Positions 1 through 10,472 of a stretch of 64,000 bases of DNA are shown piece by piece. A program made the translations under genes and the position numbers. The DNA is from Calamus simplicifolius. Lineage: Eukaryota > Streptophyta > Magnoliopsida > Arecales > Arecaceae. The stretch is taken from assembly GCA_900491605.1 (NCBI GenBank), contig UESW01003832.1:442567-506566 (forward strand). Direction: 5' to 3'. Within the stretch, counting starts at the first letter, position 1. Each line of letters starts with the position of its first letter. A model generated the notes under the pieces. The model had not been told where the DNA came from. It saw only the letters and a program-made list of their open reading frames with translations, and did not search any database.

Positions 1-379
1 GGTGATGACCAAGGATTGCAGAGGTATCCTGGTTAGAGCCGAAGTTGGGTAACTTGGCCCGCGCAAGGCGAAGAGGCGGGTGGGCTTTTCGAAGGGAGTT
101 TGGTCCCAAGAAGAAGGGTGTTTACCGGTGCGCCGTCATTTATTTATCCTTTTCGGTAAAGGGGGAGCGATTCCTCGCTTCCCGCAAGCGGCCATGGAGG
201 CGGTGACGCGTGGCAAGATTTTATGGTAGTGGCATTGGAACTGACGGTTCGGGTGATCGGGACGCTCGCCCGAGGTAATTTAAATACCGGTGGGTGGTAC
301 GCCATTGTTAACCAATTTCTCTGCCAATCTCCTATTGGCTTGTCTAAGATTATAGTAACAGGATGGCTTCCGAGAATGG

Positions 380-676
380 AGGGAGGTCAACTGGGATGTG
401 AAGCAGCGTTCTTGGCAGCTTGGGGTGCCTCACCGGGGCCGTACCACAATAACTGTTGACGGGGAGGTTTTGACGTCGTTACTCGCGGACTGTGAGCAAG
501 TCCGGAGAATGGCTGAGCAACACATGGTTGTCTCGGCAAGAGAGATCAAGCTCCTTCGCCAAGTCAACAATAGGCTGGAGCGGAAGGTGGCGTCCCTTCG
601 ACAGCAATTGGCTGATTCGGCTCCGCGGCGTGGGGAGAGTTCAGCAGCGTTCGGAGAAGGTAGCAAGCCCCTGTGA
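380..676 (+). pseudogene. candidate last exon of the antisense ORF of Tat-1
   Basis: An open frame on the strand opposite to pol encodes about 92 residues with a heptad-like charged stretch (REIKLLRQVNNRLERKVASL, about residues 48-67) that should form a coiled coil. Tat elements are known to carry an antisense ORF between integrase and the 3' LTR, and the equivalent ORF of Tat-2 (42030-44229) also ends in a coiled coil. An intron-like stretch, GTAATT to TAACAG at roughly 275-360, lies just upstream. The rest of the ORF would be left of the window. No strong sequence match to the Tat-2 antisense protein was seen, so the assignment rests on position and coiled-coil character. Confidence 0.4.
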
Positions 677-949
677 GGGCTGATGTATTTTTTCTTTGGT
701 TTTCCCCTCTTGTAATGAACGGAGAAAGGTTTATTGGAACTTTCTTGTTTGTTTTCCATTTCTAAAGTGTTTTCCTTTATCGTCCGAATCTTACGGAATA
801 AATATTCTCTCGGGGAACCTCCAACACAGTATCCTTGTTTTGACCGAGGTAAATGGGGCTCGTATGTTTCAGTTGGGGCATTGCATATCGCTCGGTTTTT
901 GTCGAGGTTTTTGACAAAAGATGCACTCCGGCCTTAGCCGGGGCTTATA

Positions 950-1080
950 TTCCAAGGACGTGCACTCCGACCTTAACCGATGCTTACGCCTTCTGGGTGC
1001 AGGTCGGGGCTATATTCATAGGACGTGCACTTCGACCTTAACCGATGCTTTCGCATTCTGGGTATAGGTCGAGGCTTATA
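950..1080. repeat. short tandem repeat, two units of about 75 bp
   Basis: The block GGACGTGCACTCCGACCTTA followed by ACCGATGCTT and GGTCGGGGCTATA occurs twice in direct order, with a partial third start at about 915. It lies in the non-coding tail of Tat-1. Confidence 0.7.
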
Positions 1081-1744
1081 GCATGTCCCGTTATCATTGA
1101 GACAAAAGTAGTTACTTTAGACTGGACAGAAGTACAATATCACGTGCAGTCATGCTGAATGGAAAGGAGATACTTTGGTTTATTCCAAAGTATGGAGGCA
1201 GTCTTGGCCTTGGGTTAAAACACAAGGCAATGTCTCGGCTTATGTCAAGATGCAATGGGCAGTTGAGCCGGAGGAAGGAATACCGAGGTATGTTTATTAA
1301 GGAGTACTTGGCTTCTGCGCCCTTTTTATGACTCTGCCGATGCTTTTGCCTTTTCCAAGGAGCAGATCTTCTCTTTGCCGAAAAGGATAATATGGCTCTG
1401 CAGTTTGCGAAAGGTCACCTCGGCACTTTCCAGGGACACTTATTATGTCGACTTTTTCAAGGCGGGTCGTTTCGACGTACGACGTAAGCGCTTGTTTGCC
1501 ATTGGAGGGTATCATTTTCATCGGGCGATTTTTCAGGTCTGCCCGTATCTCTAAGATCAGCGGGCAATTTTCTGCATTTAAGACCTATGATCCGGGATCA
1601 GAGAAAATCTTCTGGCGCACGTCATGGGCTGAACAACGCGTTTGACGCGCATCGAAGGGCGCTATTTTCATCATGGGAGGCCACGTGGTAGCGTGGATTG
1701 AGCATTTTGAACCTCGTGGCTTACTGCTTTAACAGCTGCTCCCG

Positions 1745-2530
1745 GTCTATTTTGTCTATAAAAAGGGGAGGAAGGGGCCGTGCTAGGCCATCCCCAAAAT
1801 TTTATTCTCTGTGAGCTGTGAAAGTTTTCATGATGTCTGCATCCCTAAAGCTGAGAGTGTAGGGACTAAGTTTTCCTTTGTAAGCCACCTTCCTACGGAT
1901 AGTCAGGGTGACGAAGGAGCCGCTGGAGAGCAGCTCGTCCTCAAGGGAGGAGCTTCGGAGATCATATGGAGAGCACACAGGAGGTCCCCAGAGATCACAT
2001 GGAGAGCGCACATATGCGCTTCCTGTGTGTCCTTTGTGGTTTGCTACGGGGGTTGCAGGGTAGAAGTGCACATGTACCCCCGTAGCATGCGCGGACTTTT
2101 CCTTCTCCCTCTGGCTGGATGCTTAGCCCCTTCGTGCAGGGAATCTTCCACCATGTGAAGAGGGAGTTGAGAGTAGTGTGGGGCTGATGGTCCCCTATCT
2201 CTCTCAATCGGGCAGCGGCCTGCAGCCCAGCATTCCACCCAGGAGGAATCTTCCTCAGCATCAGCATCCATGGGTCTGCGCCTCTTTTTGGATCTCTTAA
2301 TTCATCCAGAGGACCCATGGGAAGCCGGCCTTGCTATCTATCAGGGCGAGCTGGCTGGTCGCCTGATCTTTTGGGTCGGATGTCAAAGCATCATTGTTAA
2401 CTGAAGCTGACTGAAGCAGTTCGGCCGAGCTATTTACTCGTTTTTATTTCTTGTGCTTTGATACACTTGTAACTCCTTTCAGGATGTTGTAAATTTTCTT
2501 TTGATGAGGAAATAAAGAAAGTTTCCATTC
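1745..2530 (+). other. promoter-to-poly(A)-like cassette in the Tat-1 tail
   Basis: A good TATA box (TCTATAAAAAGGGG, about 1753-1766) is followed by about 750 bp ending in a T-rich stretch with GAGGAAATAAAGAAAG (about 2502-2517), which resembles a plant polyadenylation region. Inside are a 27-bp tandem duplication (GATCAYATGGAGAGC at about 1961-2010) and no convincing protein. It could be the promoter of an antisense transcript, as in Tat-2 where TATAAAG precedes the antisense ORF, or an LTR relic of another element. Nothing else supported was seen between 680 and 3000. Confidence 0.35.
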
Positions 2531-3021
2531 CTTCTTTCTTTAGCACCTGCTTCTTTTTCACGCTGAGAGTTATTGCTCCCATATTATGCTTCTTATGTCG
2601 CAGCATATTTCGGCAGTGCTATTGCTGCTTTGTTCTTGTTAATACCAATGTCTGGTCCTCAGTGGAGAACACGTATATCCATGTGCGAGTCAAAGAGGGA
2701 CCCGTGCGGTCTTGTGGAGTCATGAAGTAAGCATGATCCTGTTTGCAGAACAAAGCAGGTGTTTCTTCGGGGAAAGATAGCTCATGGCATGTTTTCGCTG
2801 TCGAATAGTGGGAGGTCATTTGCCTCTACCGAGGTATAATAGGACACCTTAGTTGCGTCAGGGCGTTGAAGAGATTACTTGAATAAGGCGGAGCCTCAGG
2901 ATATCGCTCGGTTGTTGCCGAGGATCAAGGATATCACTCGGTTGTTGTCGAGGTTTTTATCCTTTGGCTTCGATCGGGGCTTGTTAGCTGCCCGAACCTT
3001 GAGCGATGTTTTGGAGATTAT

Positions 3022-3905
3022 TTAATCCGGCTGGGGCTTGTAAGTTGCCCGAATCTGAACGATGCTCCTTTGACACTTGGTTCGGTTGGGGCTTGTAAGC
3101 TGCCCGAATCCGAACGATATTTCAGAGATTGTTTGGTTCGACCGGGGCTTGTAAGCTGCCCTAATCCGAACTATATTTTGAAAATTGTTTGGTTCGGCCG
3201 AGGCTTGTAAGCTGCCCGAATCCGAACGATATTTCTCTGGCGCTTGGTTCGACCGGGGCTTGTAAGCTGCCCGAATCTGAACGATATTTTGAAGATTGTT
3301 TGGTTCGGCCGGGCTTGTAAGCTGCCCAATTCGAACGATACTTCTCTGGCGTTTGGTTCGGCCGGGGCTTGTAAGCTGCCCAAATCCGAACAATGCACCT
3401 TTGACACTTGGTTCAGCCGGGGCTTGTAAGCTGCTCGAATCCGAACGATACTTTCTGGCGTCTAGTTCGGCCGGGGCTTGTAAGCTGCCCGAATCCGAAC
3501 GATGCTCCTTTGACACTTGGTTCGGCCGGGGCTTGTAACTGCCTGAATCTGAACGATACTTCTCTGGCGTTTGGTTCGGCCGGGGCTTGTAAGCTGCTCG
3601 AATCCGAACGATACTTCTCTGGTGTTTGGTTCGGCCGGAGCTTGTAAGCTGCCCGAATCCGAACGATATTTTGAAGATTGTTTGGTTCGGCCGGGGCTTG
3701 TAAGCTGCCCGAATCTGAACGATACTTCTCTGACGTTTGATTCGGCCGGGGCTTGTAAGCTGCCCGAATCCGAACGATGCTCCTTTGACACTTGGTTCGA
3801 CCGGGGCTTGTAAGCTGCCCGAATCCGAATGATATTTTGGAGATTGTTTGGTTCGGCCGGGGCTTGTAAGCTGCTCGAATCCGAACGATATTTTGGAGAT
3901 CACAT
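3022..3905. repeat. minisatellite, about 16 units of 53-60 bp, in the Tat-1 3' region
   Basis: A conserved core (GCTTGTAAGCTGCCCGAATC then CGAACGAT) repeats about every 56 bp. Between cores lies one of three short cassettes: TTTTGAAGATTGTTT, CTTCTCTGGCGTTTG or CTCCTTTGACACTTG. Reading the cassettes in order gives a mosaic with no simple higher-order period. Long open frames cross the array on both strands, but they are by-products of the repeat and are not called as genes. It lies just beyond the pol stop codon, where 3' untranslated minisatellites are known in Tat/Ogre elements. Confidence 0.95.
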
Positions 3906-4179
3906 GGCTCCCAGCTGCGCCGGGAGCGCTTGGCCATACCAAGCCTTCGCGGGATGTAATTTGGCCTAACCGAGATATATAGCTCTGGCTCAGAGCTCGG
4001 CCTAGCTGAGGTATGGAGCTTTGGCTCAAGGAGATAGCTCGGTCGTGCCGATAATGGATGCATGAACGACATCTGTTTTCTATTGCGACTTTTTGAAAGA
4101 ACGACCATAGCGGTTTTGCCACGGATCATAAAACAAGATGCCAAAGTTGTAAATGGGGTGAGTCTATAGAGAGCGTACT

Positions 4180-5400
4180 CTATTGATGATATATGCGGAG
4201 GTTGTCCGAACTCCACGTCCGGGGAATGGATTTCCCGTTCAGGTTATGAAGCTTTTAGGTGCCAGGTCCGATGACTTCCGCTACTTGATAAGGACCTTCC
4301 CAATTTGGAGAGAGCTTTCCTTGCTCCAGCGGCTTGGAGACGGATGCTTTCCGGAGGACAAGATCGCCGGGCGAGAAGGATTTGCCCTTGACTTTAGAGG
4401 CATGGTAGCGGGCCACTCTTTGCTAGTACGCAGCCATTCTGATTCGAGCTTTTTCCCTGATTTCTTCCACCAAGTCGAGATTGGTTTGGAGCTGCTCGTC
4501 ATTAGTTTCTTCTGAGTAGCTTTCCACTCGCGGAGAGGGGAGGCCTATTTCCATGGGGATGACGGCTTCCGTGCCAAAGGCCATCCAGAACGGGGTCTCA
4601 CCGGTGGAGATTCTCTGGGTAGTGCGGTAGGCCCATAGAACATGATGAAGTTCGTCCGCCCATCTGCCTCGGGCTCTGGTGAGCCGAGCCTTAATCCCTT
4701 GAAGTAGGGTCCGGTTTGTTATCTCGGCTTCTCCGTTGGCTTGCGGATGCCCCACTGAAGTGAGGCGATGGCTGATGCCATGATCCTCGCAGAACTCCCA
4801 GAATTTGGGATTATCAAATTGCTTGCCATTGTCGGTGATGATGGTATGCGGGAGGCCAAAGCGATAAATGATGGATCTCCACATGAAGTCCCTAGCCCGA
4901 GCTTCAATTATTTGGGCTACTGCTTCGGCCTTGACCCACTTGGTAAAGTAGTCAATGGCGACAAATAGAAATTTTCTCTGTCCAGTTGCGAAGAAAAAAA
5001 GGCCAAGAATGTCCATCCCCCACTTAGCAAAAGGCCAAGCAGAGGAAACAGGGACCAAACTAGCGGAGGGGAGCCTCTGGATGCTGGAGTGCCTATGACA
5101 CGGGTCACAGGCTCGAACGAGATCATCGGCATCCTTTTGTATGGTAGGCCAGTAATATCCCTGTGCAGTACCTTGTGGCACAGAGATCGACTCCCCAGAT
5201 GGTTGCCGCAGATTCCTTCATGTACTTCCCGAAGAGCATAATCAGCTTCGGACGGATGGAGGCATTTGAGCAGCGACATGGAAAAGGACCGCTTGTATAG
5301 CTGATCATCGATCAGCACATAGTTGGTAGCTTGCAATCTCAGCTTCCTTGCTTCCTTGCGGTCGGCTGGGAGCAACCCTTCTTTAAGATACTTTAATATT
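4180..5400 (-). pseudogene. integrase of Tat-1, broken
   Basis: From the N-terminal side there is a zinc-finger region (HEGICGNHLG about 5200-5230, later CDPCHRH about 5095-5115), then the core with the three acidic positions in GMDILG, TDNGKQF and GEAE.TNRT, then a C-terminal domain with WEGPYQVAE. The frame then runs to RTWSSDNLRIYHQ and stops at 4180-4182. The zinc-finger part and the core are in different frames (break near 5150). Two in-frame stops interrupt the C-terminal domain: TAG at 4423-4425 and TAA at 4255-4257. The enzyme inserts element cDNA into the host genome; this copy cannot make a full-length protein. The core itself looks well preserved. Confidence 0.85.
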
Positions 5401-5439
5401 GGGTCGAACCAGGATGGCTCGACCTCAATCTGCATCACT

Positions 5440-5980
5440 CAGTCTGCCTTCGCGATGCTAGGTTTTTCCAGGACTTCTAGGGGAAACTTTTGCTCGAAAC
5501 TCATCGATTCCGCAGTTGCAAGTCGGGATAACAGATCGGCATGAGCATTTTCGAATCTGGGGATCTGGATAACTTTAAATTCAGAGAAGTGAGAAAGCAA
5601 GTCCCGCACCTACCGAAGGTACCGAATCATGTTTGGCTCCCGGGCCTCGAATTCGCCTTGCACATGACCGGCCACCAATTGAGAGTTGGTAAAGGCATTC
5701 AGCCTCTTCACCTTCAGATCACGGGCGATTCGGAGTCCAGCGAGCATGACCTCATACTCGGCTTCGTTGTTGGAAGCTGGGAAGGAGAATCGAACACCGT
5801 ACTCAAAGGTCGTCCCCTTGGGGCTGGTGAGGATCAAACCAGCACCAGTGCCATTGGCATTGGAGGATCCGTCGACGTGGAGAAGCCACAGGGTGCCAAA
5901 TCTTGGATGCTCGGGGGAGTCCGAAGTGAAGCCATCTTCCAGGATGGTGCACTCAAGGAGGAAATCAGCTAGAATCTAGG
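5440..5980 (-). pseudogene. second (plant/archaeal-type) RNase H domain of Tat-1
   Basis: Motifs in order are HVDGSSNANGTGAG (first acidic residue), NNEAEYEVMLAGLRIARDL (second acidic residue) and FTNSQLVAGHV. In the intact homologue of Tat-2 the third motif reads FTDSQLV, so a catalytic Asp appears to be changed to Asn here. Stops follow MIRYLR and lie in the linker to integrase. An additional RNase H between the normal RNase H and integrase is characteristic of Tat elements. Confidence 0.8.
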
Positions 5981-5989
5981 CTTTGATGG

Positions 5990-6400
5990 CCGGGCGAGGT
6001 TGATAACAGATATCATGCTCGCTTAACTCAACAACCCACTTAGACATTCTTCTGATGTCTCCGGGCGATGGACCACCCCTTGATGGGCTGATCAGTAAGG
6101 ACCGTCACAGAATGTGCTTGGAAATATGGTCGTAATCTCCAAACCGATATTATCAGGGCCAAGACCAGCTTCTCGATTTGGGTGTACCTTGTGTCGGCGT
6201 CCCGAGAAGTTTGCTGACATAGTAGATCGGCCTCTGGGTCTTCTTCTCTTCCCTGACCAAAATCAAGCCAATCGCACCTTCAGAGACTGCTAGGTACAGA
6301 AATAGCATTTCTCCCGGATTGGGGCTGCTTAGGAGGGGTGGCAAGCCAAGATATCTCTTGAGGTCCTCGAAGACTTTTGGCACTCGGGAGTCTATTGAAA
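5990..6400 (-). pseudogene. first RNase H / connection domain of Tat-1
   Basis: The segment LYLAVSEGAIGLILVREEKK followed by QRPIYYVSKLL matches the start of the gypsy RNase H domain that follows reverse transcriptase. It is in a different frame from the reverse transcriptase at 6392-6961. The later part (6000-6150) has stops on all readings I checked, so the domain is degraded. Confidence 0.65.
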
Positions 6401-7552
6401 ATTCTTGGCAGATCGAAGAGCTTTGAAGAAAGGAAGGCTCCTCTCGGCAGACCGAGCCACAAAGCGGTTGAGGGCCGCAATCCTTCCCGTCAAGCGCTGG
6501 ACTTCTTTGATAGATGTTGGGGGCATCATTTGCTGAAGCGCTTGAATCTTCTGCAGGTTGGCTTCGATGCCTCGCTGAGAAACCATGAAGCCCAGAAACT
6601 TCCCCGAGGTGACACTGAAGGCGCACTTCGTTAGATTGAGCTTCATCCGATACCTTCGGAGTGTCATGAAGCTTTCAGAAAGATCCCCAATATGCTGGGA
6701 TGCTTCCTTTCTTTTGACCAGCATGTCATCGACATACACCTCCATATTTCGGCCGATCTGCTCCTTGAAGACTTTGTTTACTAGCCTTTGGTAAGTGGCG
6801 CCTGCATTTTTCAGACCATAGGGCATGACACGGTAACAGTAGATACCTCGATCGGTTATAAAGGTGGTCTTTTCTTCATCCTCGGGTGCCATCCGAATCT
6901 GGTTGTAGCCTGAATAGGCTTCCATGAAGGTCAACATCTGATGACCGGAGGTGGCATCCACGAGCTGGTCGATCCGGAGGAGAGGGAAGCTATCCTTCGG
7001 GCATGCTTTGTTAAGGTCGGTAAAGTCGATGTAGATTCACCATTTACCATTCGACTTTTTCACCATAACAACATTGGACAGCCAGCTTGGATAATTCACC
7101 TCCCGAATGAAGTTTGCCTTGATGAGCTTGTCCACCTCTTCCTCAATTGCTCTCTGCCGGTCAGGGGCGAAGCTTCTTTTCTTTTGCTTCATGGGTCGGG
7201 ACATTTTGTCTGCATTGAGACGGTGGATGAGGATGTCCGAGCTGATCCCAGGCATATCAGAAGCTGACCAAGCGAAGACATCATCGTTTCTTTGGAGAAA
7301 GTCGATCAGCTCCAGCCGGGGCTTCCCTTTCAGTAGCGACCCGATCCTTATGGTTCGGTCGGGCCGAGCTTCGTCCAGCGGTACCTCCTCCAGCTCTTCG
7401 GCTAGTTCTCCTCGTTGCTCGGTGAAATCCTCCTGAGCGTCCAGTCCATCAACCTCGGACAATCTGGATTGCAGGCTGGTGATGAAGCATTGCCGAGCTA
7501 TAGTTTGGCTTCCTCGAACTACACCAACCCCTCGCTCGGTCGGAAACTTCAT
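6392..7552 (-). pseudogene. reverse transcriptase of Tat-1, one nonsense codon
   Basis: The N-terminal part has KKRSFAPDRQRAIEEEVDKL and IREVNYPSWLSNVVMVKKSNGKW. It ends in TGA at 7037-7039 and then continues in the same frame with IDFTDLNKACPKDSFPLLRI. The palm and thumb part has GYNQIRM, MPYGLKNAGATYQRLVN and the catalytic box YVDDML. The single TGA probably replaces an Arg codon (CGA). Apart from this the domain is nearly complete. Confidence 0.85.
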
Positions 7553-7589
7553 AACAAGATGTGGGATGGAGACGGCGGCTCTGAGGACA

Positions 7590-7955
7590 TCAAGCCGGGT
7601 CTTCCCAAGATCGCATTGTAAGGCGACCGAGCTTGGTCACCAGGAAATCTGCACACACAGTGGCAACGGAAGGCCAGGTTCCTGCTCGGACCATCAAGGT
7701 CACGACCCCCTCCGGGGTAATTACATCGCCGGTGAACCCCATTAGGGTGGAGTCCACCGCTCGGAGATTCTCTATGAGAAGTTTCATCTTCACAAACACA
7801 TCAAGGTACAAAACGTTGACGGAGCTTTCACTATCAATGAGAATTCGGCTTACATCATAGTTGTTCAAATTAAGTGATACAACTAGCGCATCATCGTGCA
7901 GAAACTGTACTCCCTGGAAGTCATCGCTGGAGAAAGAGAGCTCATCAGTTCGCAC
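7590..7955 (-). pseudogene. aspartic protease region of Tat-1 with DSE in place of DSG
   Basis: The segment VSRILIDSESSVNVLYLDVF is a retropepsin active-site region, and the fold continues through TLMGFTGDVITPEG and TWPSVATVCADFLV. Retropepsins normally read D-S/T-G; here the third residue is Glu. Tat-2 has the same change (near 49395), so it may be inherited in this family. The domain would process the Gag-Pol polyprotein. It stops at 7590 in this frame. Confidence 0.75.
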
Positions 7956-8164
7956 TTTCTTCGGTGCCGAACCTTCTTCATCGTCCTTCCCGCCTGAATG
8001 ACCACCGACCGCCTCAATCGCATTAATGTGGCTAGCGACCGGAGGATTCGGAGGAGGAAGAGGTTGCTGCTAGGGCTCAGGCCGGTGATCGCCCCGTTTC
8101 TTGGCTTGGGGGCTCCCTTGAACCGATCCAGTCTACCCCGCTGGATGAGCCTTTCAATCTCATT

Positions 8165-9532
8165 CTTCAGTTACCAGCACTCTTCAGTGTCGTGGCCATG
8201 GTCGCGGTGGTAGCGACAATACTTGGCGGGGTCTCTCCAGGCTGCATTTCCTCGAAGAGGAGGAGGTCGAGGGAGTTGGCGCTCGATTTCCATAAGGATC
8301 TCCGCTCTTGGGGCGGTAAGCAGAGTAAATCGATTGAACCTCCTAGGCAGGCTCCGGGTGCGGTTCCTTGGCGGCGGTTGAGGGATCCTTTGGTGGCGAG
8401 GCGGGCTTGGCTGATGGGCAGGTCGGCGCTTATCTGAGCCCTTGGATTCCTTCTTCTTTGTAAGCTCGGCTCGGGCAGCTCTTCGTGATTCTTCGACTCT
8501 TGCATATTTGTCTACCAGAGCCATCATGTCGGAGAGGTTTGGAGGGTAGCTGACCTCCAGTGCCAGGTAGAAATCACTTTCCTTTAATACTCCCCCAGGG
8601 CGGACATGTCCACCTCTAGCATGGCCATGTTGAAATGACCGAGATACTTCTTCAAAGACTCTCCCTCTCTCTGCTTAACCTTAGAGAGGGAGTCGGACCT
8701 CCATCTGTGACGGCGGCTGCTGACGAACTGGCTGATGAAGAGGTGGCTCAGCTCGTCGAAGGAATTAACGAAACCTGGTTTCAAAGCATTGAACCAGGTT
8801 CGAGCAGATCCTCTGAGGATGCATGACAGAGGATCACATCTGATGCCCCATGGAACATCATGATCGATCGGAAGCTGCTGAGATGATCATCGGGGTTGGA
8901 GGAGCCATGATAAGGCTCGATGGCAGGTAGCTCGACGTGGGAGGGAATCACTACCTCCATGATCTTTTCTTAGAGAAGGGGATGCCCTGCTCCGCCTTAT
9001 TCTAAAGCGGATGGGCCTACTTGGCGGCGTCTAGCTCTTGACGCATTTCCTGGAGCTGGCGACGGATATCCCTATCAGGAAAAGCAAAAGGGGCAGGACG
9101 AGGAGGATATTGAGACGGTGTTGAATCATGGCGAGAGAACACCGGGGAGAGGGATCGGGCCCGTCGAGATCTAGGAAGGTCTCTGCCGCAGACTCCTTGG
9201 GGAGCTAGCTCAGCTTCTCTGGGATGGCAAGGGGGTCCGCAACCTCAAGCGGGCCAGAAGAAGAGGTCGCTGGATGAGCGAGGGCTGCATCCTCCTTAGG
9301 GGGGTGAGGGTAGGAGCAGCCGGACGGGGGCTTCGGAGCGCCCCTGAATCAGGTGGGCCAGAGCCTGAACTTACTGGACCAGTGAGGTGAACTGGTCCTG
9401 GGTCACTGGAGCCACCAGCGGCGATGGAGTCTCAACTGGTAGTGGTGGCGGCGCAACACTGCTCGCCGGATCAGGCCTTTGGGAGGCGACCTGATCTCGG
9501 GCTTCGGAGGTAGCCTTTCTTTGGTTGGCCAT
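8165..9532 (-). pseudogene. gag of Tat-1, degraded
   Basis: A plausible start ATG is at 9530-9532 (MANQRKATSEARDQVASQRP). The frame meets a TAA within about 60 codons (near 9375). Recognisable Gag pieces follow: VNSFDELSHLFISQFVSSRR (about 8725-8784) and KYCRYHRDHGHDTEECW (about 8171-8225), the zinc-knuckle-like motif typical of Tat Gag. The pieces lie in different frames, so the Gag particle protein is not made intact. Confidence 0.75.
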
Positions 9533-9596
9533 AGGAGGAGTTCTCTTTTAGATCGAGATCCTTATCTCCTGGATCATAAGTTTATGAGACTTGAGG

Positions 9597-9614
9597 GCCC
9601 TTCCTCTAGCGCCA
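9597..9614 (-). other. primer-binding site of Tat-1
   Basis: On the minus strand, three bases after the LTR end, the sequence reads TGGCGCTAGAGGAAGGG. Tat-2 has the related TGGCGCACTAGGAAGGG in the same place. The tRNA was not identified, but the position and TGG start fit a minus-strand primer site. Confidence 0.7.
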
Positions 9615-9617
9615 TTT

Positions 9618-10472
9618 TGTTGCTGCCGAAATCTGTCCTTCGACTCGAGCGCGGTCGGGCTGCAGCGTGGGCTCTCCACTTGGATGGACCTGCAAAACAG
9701 TCCTCATGCGAGAGGCATTGGGGGTGGCCATCTGCGGAAGACCCTCCGATGCTCAAGTCAGTGGAGATCAGCAATCAACAAAAATGGGGAGAAGACTCTC
9801 GCTGAAGAGTCCCTCCAGGGCTCTGAGCAGAGCACTAATGGATGAAGCTAAGGCAGAAGAAGAGAGGGTTCTAGTGAGCAAGTGCGCATACCTGAGGAGT
9901 CGGCAAACGACTCTATTATAGAGGATCACCTGATTCCCTAGGGGCATCGTGGGTCCGAAAGTCGTTAGGATCTGAATCCAGTTTGTTATGAGGTCTGTAG
10001 GATTCGTATCTTGTTGGTTAGGGGATCGACGGCTAGGAGAGCTTGTTGATGTCTTGAGATTTGGTGAGGACATAGGCTCCATGGCCCTAGGCCACTCTCG
10101 CGGGTCCTAGGTCACTCCCGGATATGATTTCTGTTTGGAATCTCACGAATTCGGGTTCTCTCACATCGAATTCCGCAGAGGCATAGATATCGCTCGGGCT
10201 AGGTCGAGCGATAGGAGAGATCAGCTAGAGGGATGATATAGCTCGGCTGGGGCCAAGAGATGATATAGCTCGGCTGGGGCCGAGAGATGATATAGCTCGG
10301 CTGGGGCCGAGAGATGTGATTCGCGCCTTGGGAGTCTTTGTTCGGCGAGGGGCTAAGGCGCTCCAACTTATCGAGGCTGACTTATCTCGGGCGGGTGTCG
10401 CATAGCAGGTAGGAATCAGGGCTAGCCCTAGCCATGTGCACGATTATTGACACACAACGATTTTACCCCTCA
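9618..10472 (-). repeat. 5' LTR of Tat-1
   Basis: On the minus strand it starts TGAGGGGTAAAATCG and ends GGCAGCAACA. Its landmarks are shared with the solo LTR at 61554-62482: the CCCCTCA end, the CCTGATTCC block, the LTR terminus next to CGAAATC or GGAAATC, and a CTCGG-rich minisatellite. A TATA-like CTATAATAGAG lies at about 9912-9922. Three 27-bp units with GATATAGCTCGGCTGGGGCC lie at about 10235-10315. Confidence 0.9.

Larger units (their letters stand above)
1..10472 (-). mobile_element. Tat-1: Tat-type Ty3/gypsy retrotransposon, cut by the left edge
   Basis: Read on the minus strand the order is LTR (9618-10472), primer-binding site, gag, protease, reverse transcriptase, RNase H, a second RNase H, integrase (stop at 4180-4182), a minisatellite and a long tail running off the left edge. 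Two RNase H regions plus a CRYHRDHGHDTEECW gag motif are hallmarks of the plant Tat lineage of Ty3/gypsy. The coding region is interrupted by in-frame stops and frame breaks in gag, reverse transcriptase and integrase, so this copy is not autonomous. The 3' LTR should lie left of position 1. A solo LTR of the same family is at 61554-62482. Confidence 0.9.

Noticed and set aside
3022..3905. CRISPR-like array
   Set aside because: The spacing is regular, but the spacers are only three recurring cassettes, the setting is a plant retrotransposon and no cas genes exist.
3022..4216. Long minus-strand and plus-strand open frames over the Tat-1 minisatellite (up to 366 codons)
   Set aside because: They are translations of the tandem repeat in several frames and both strands, with no protein domain.
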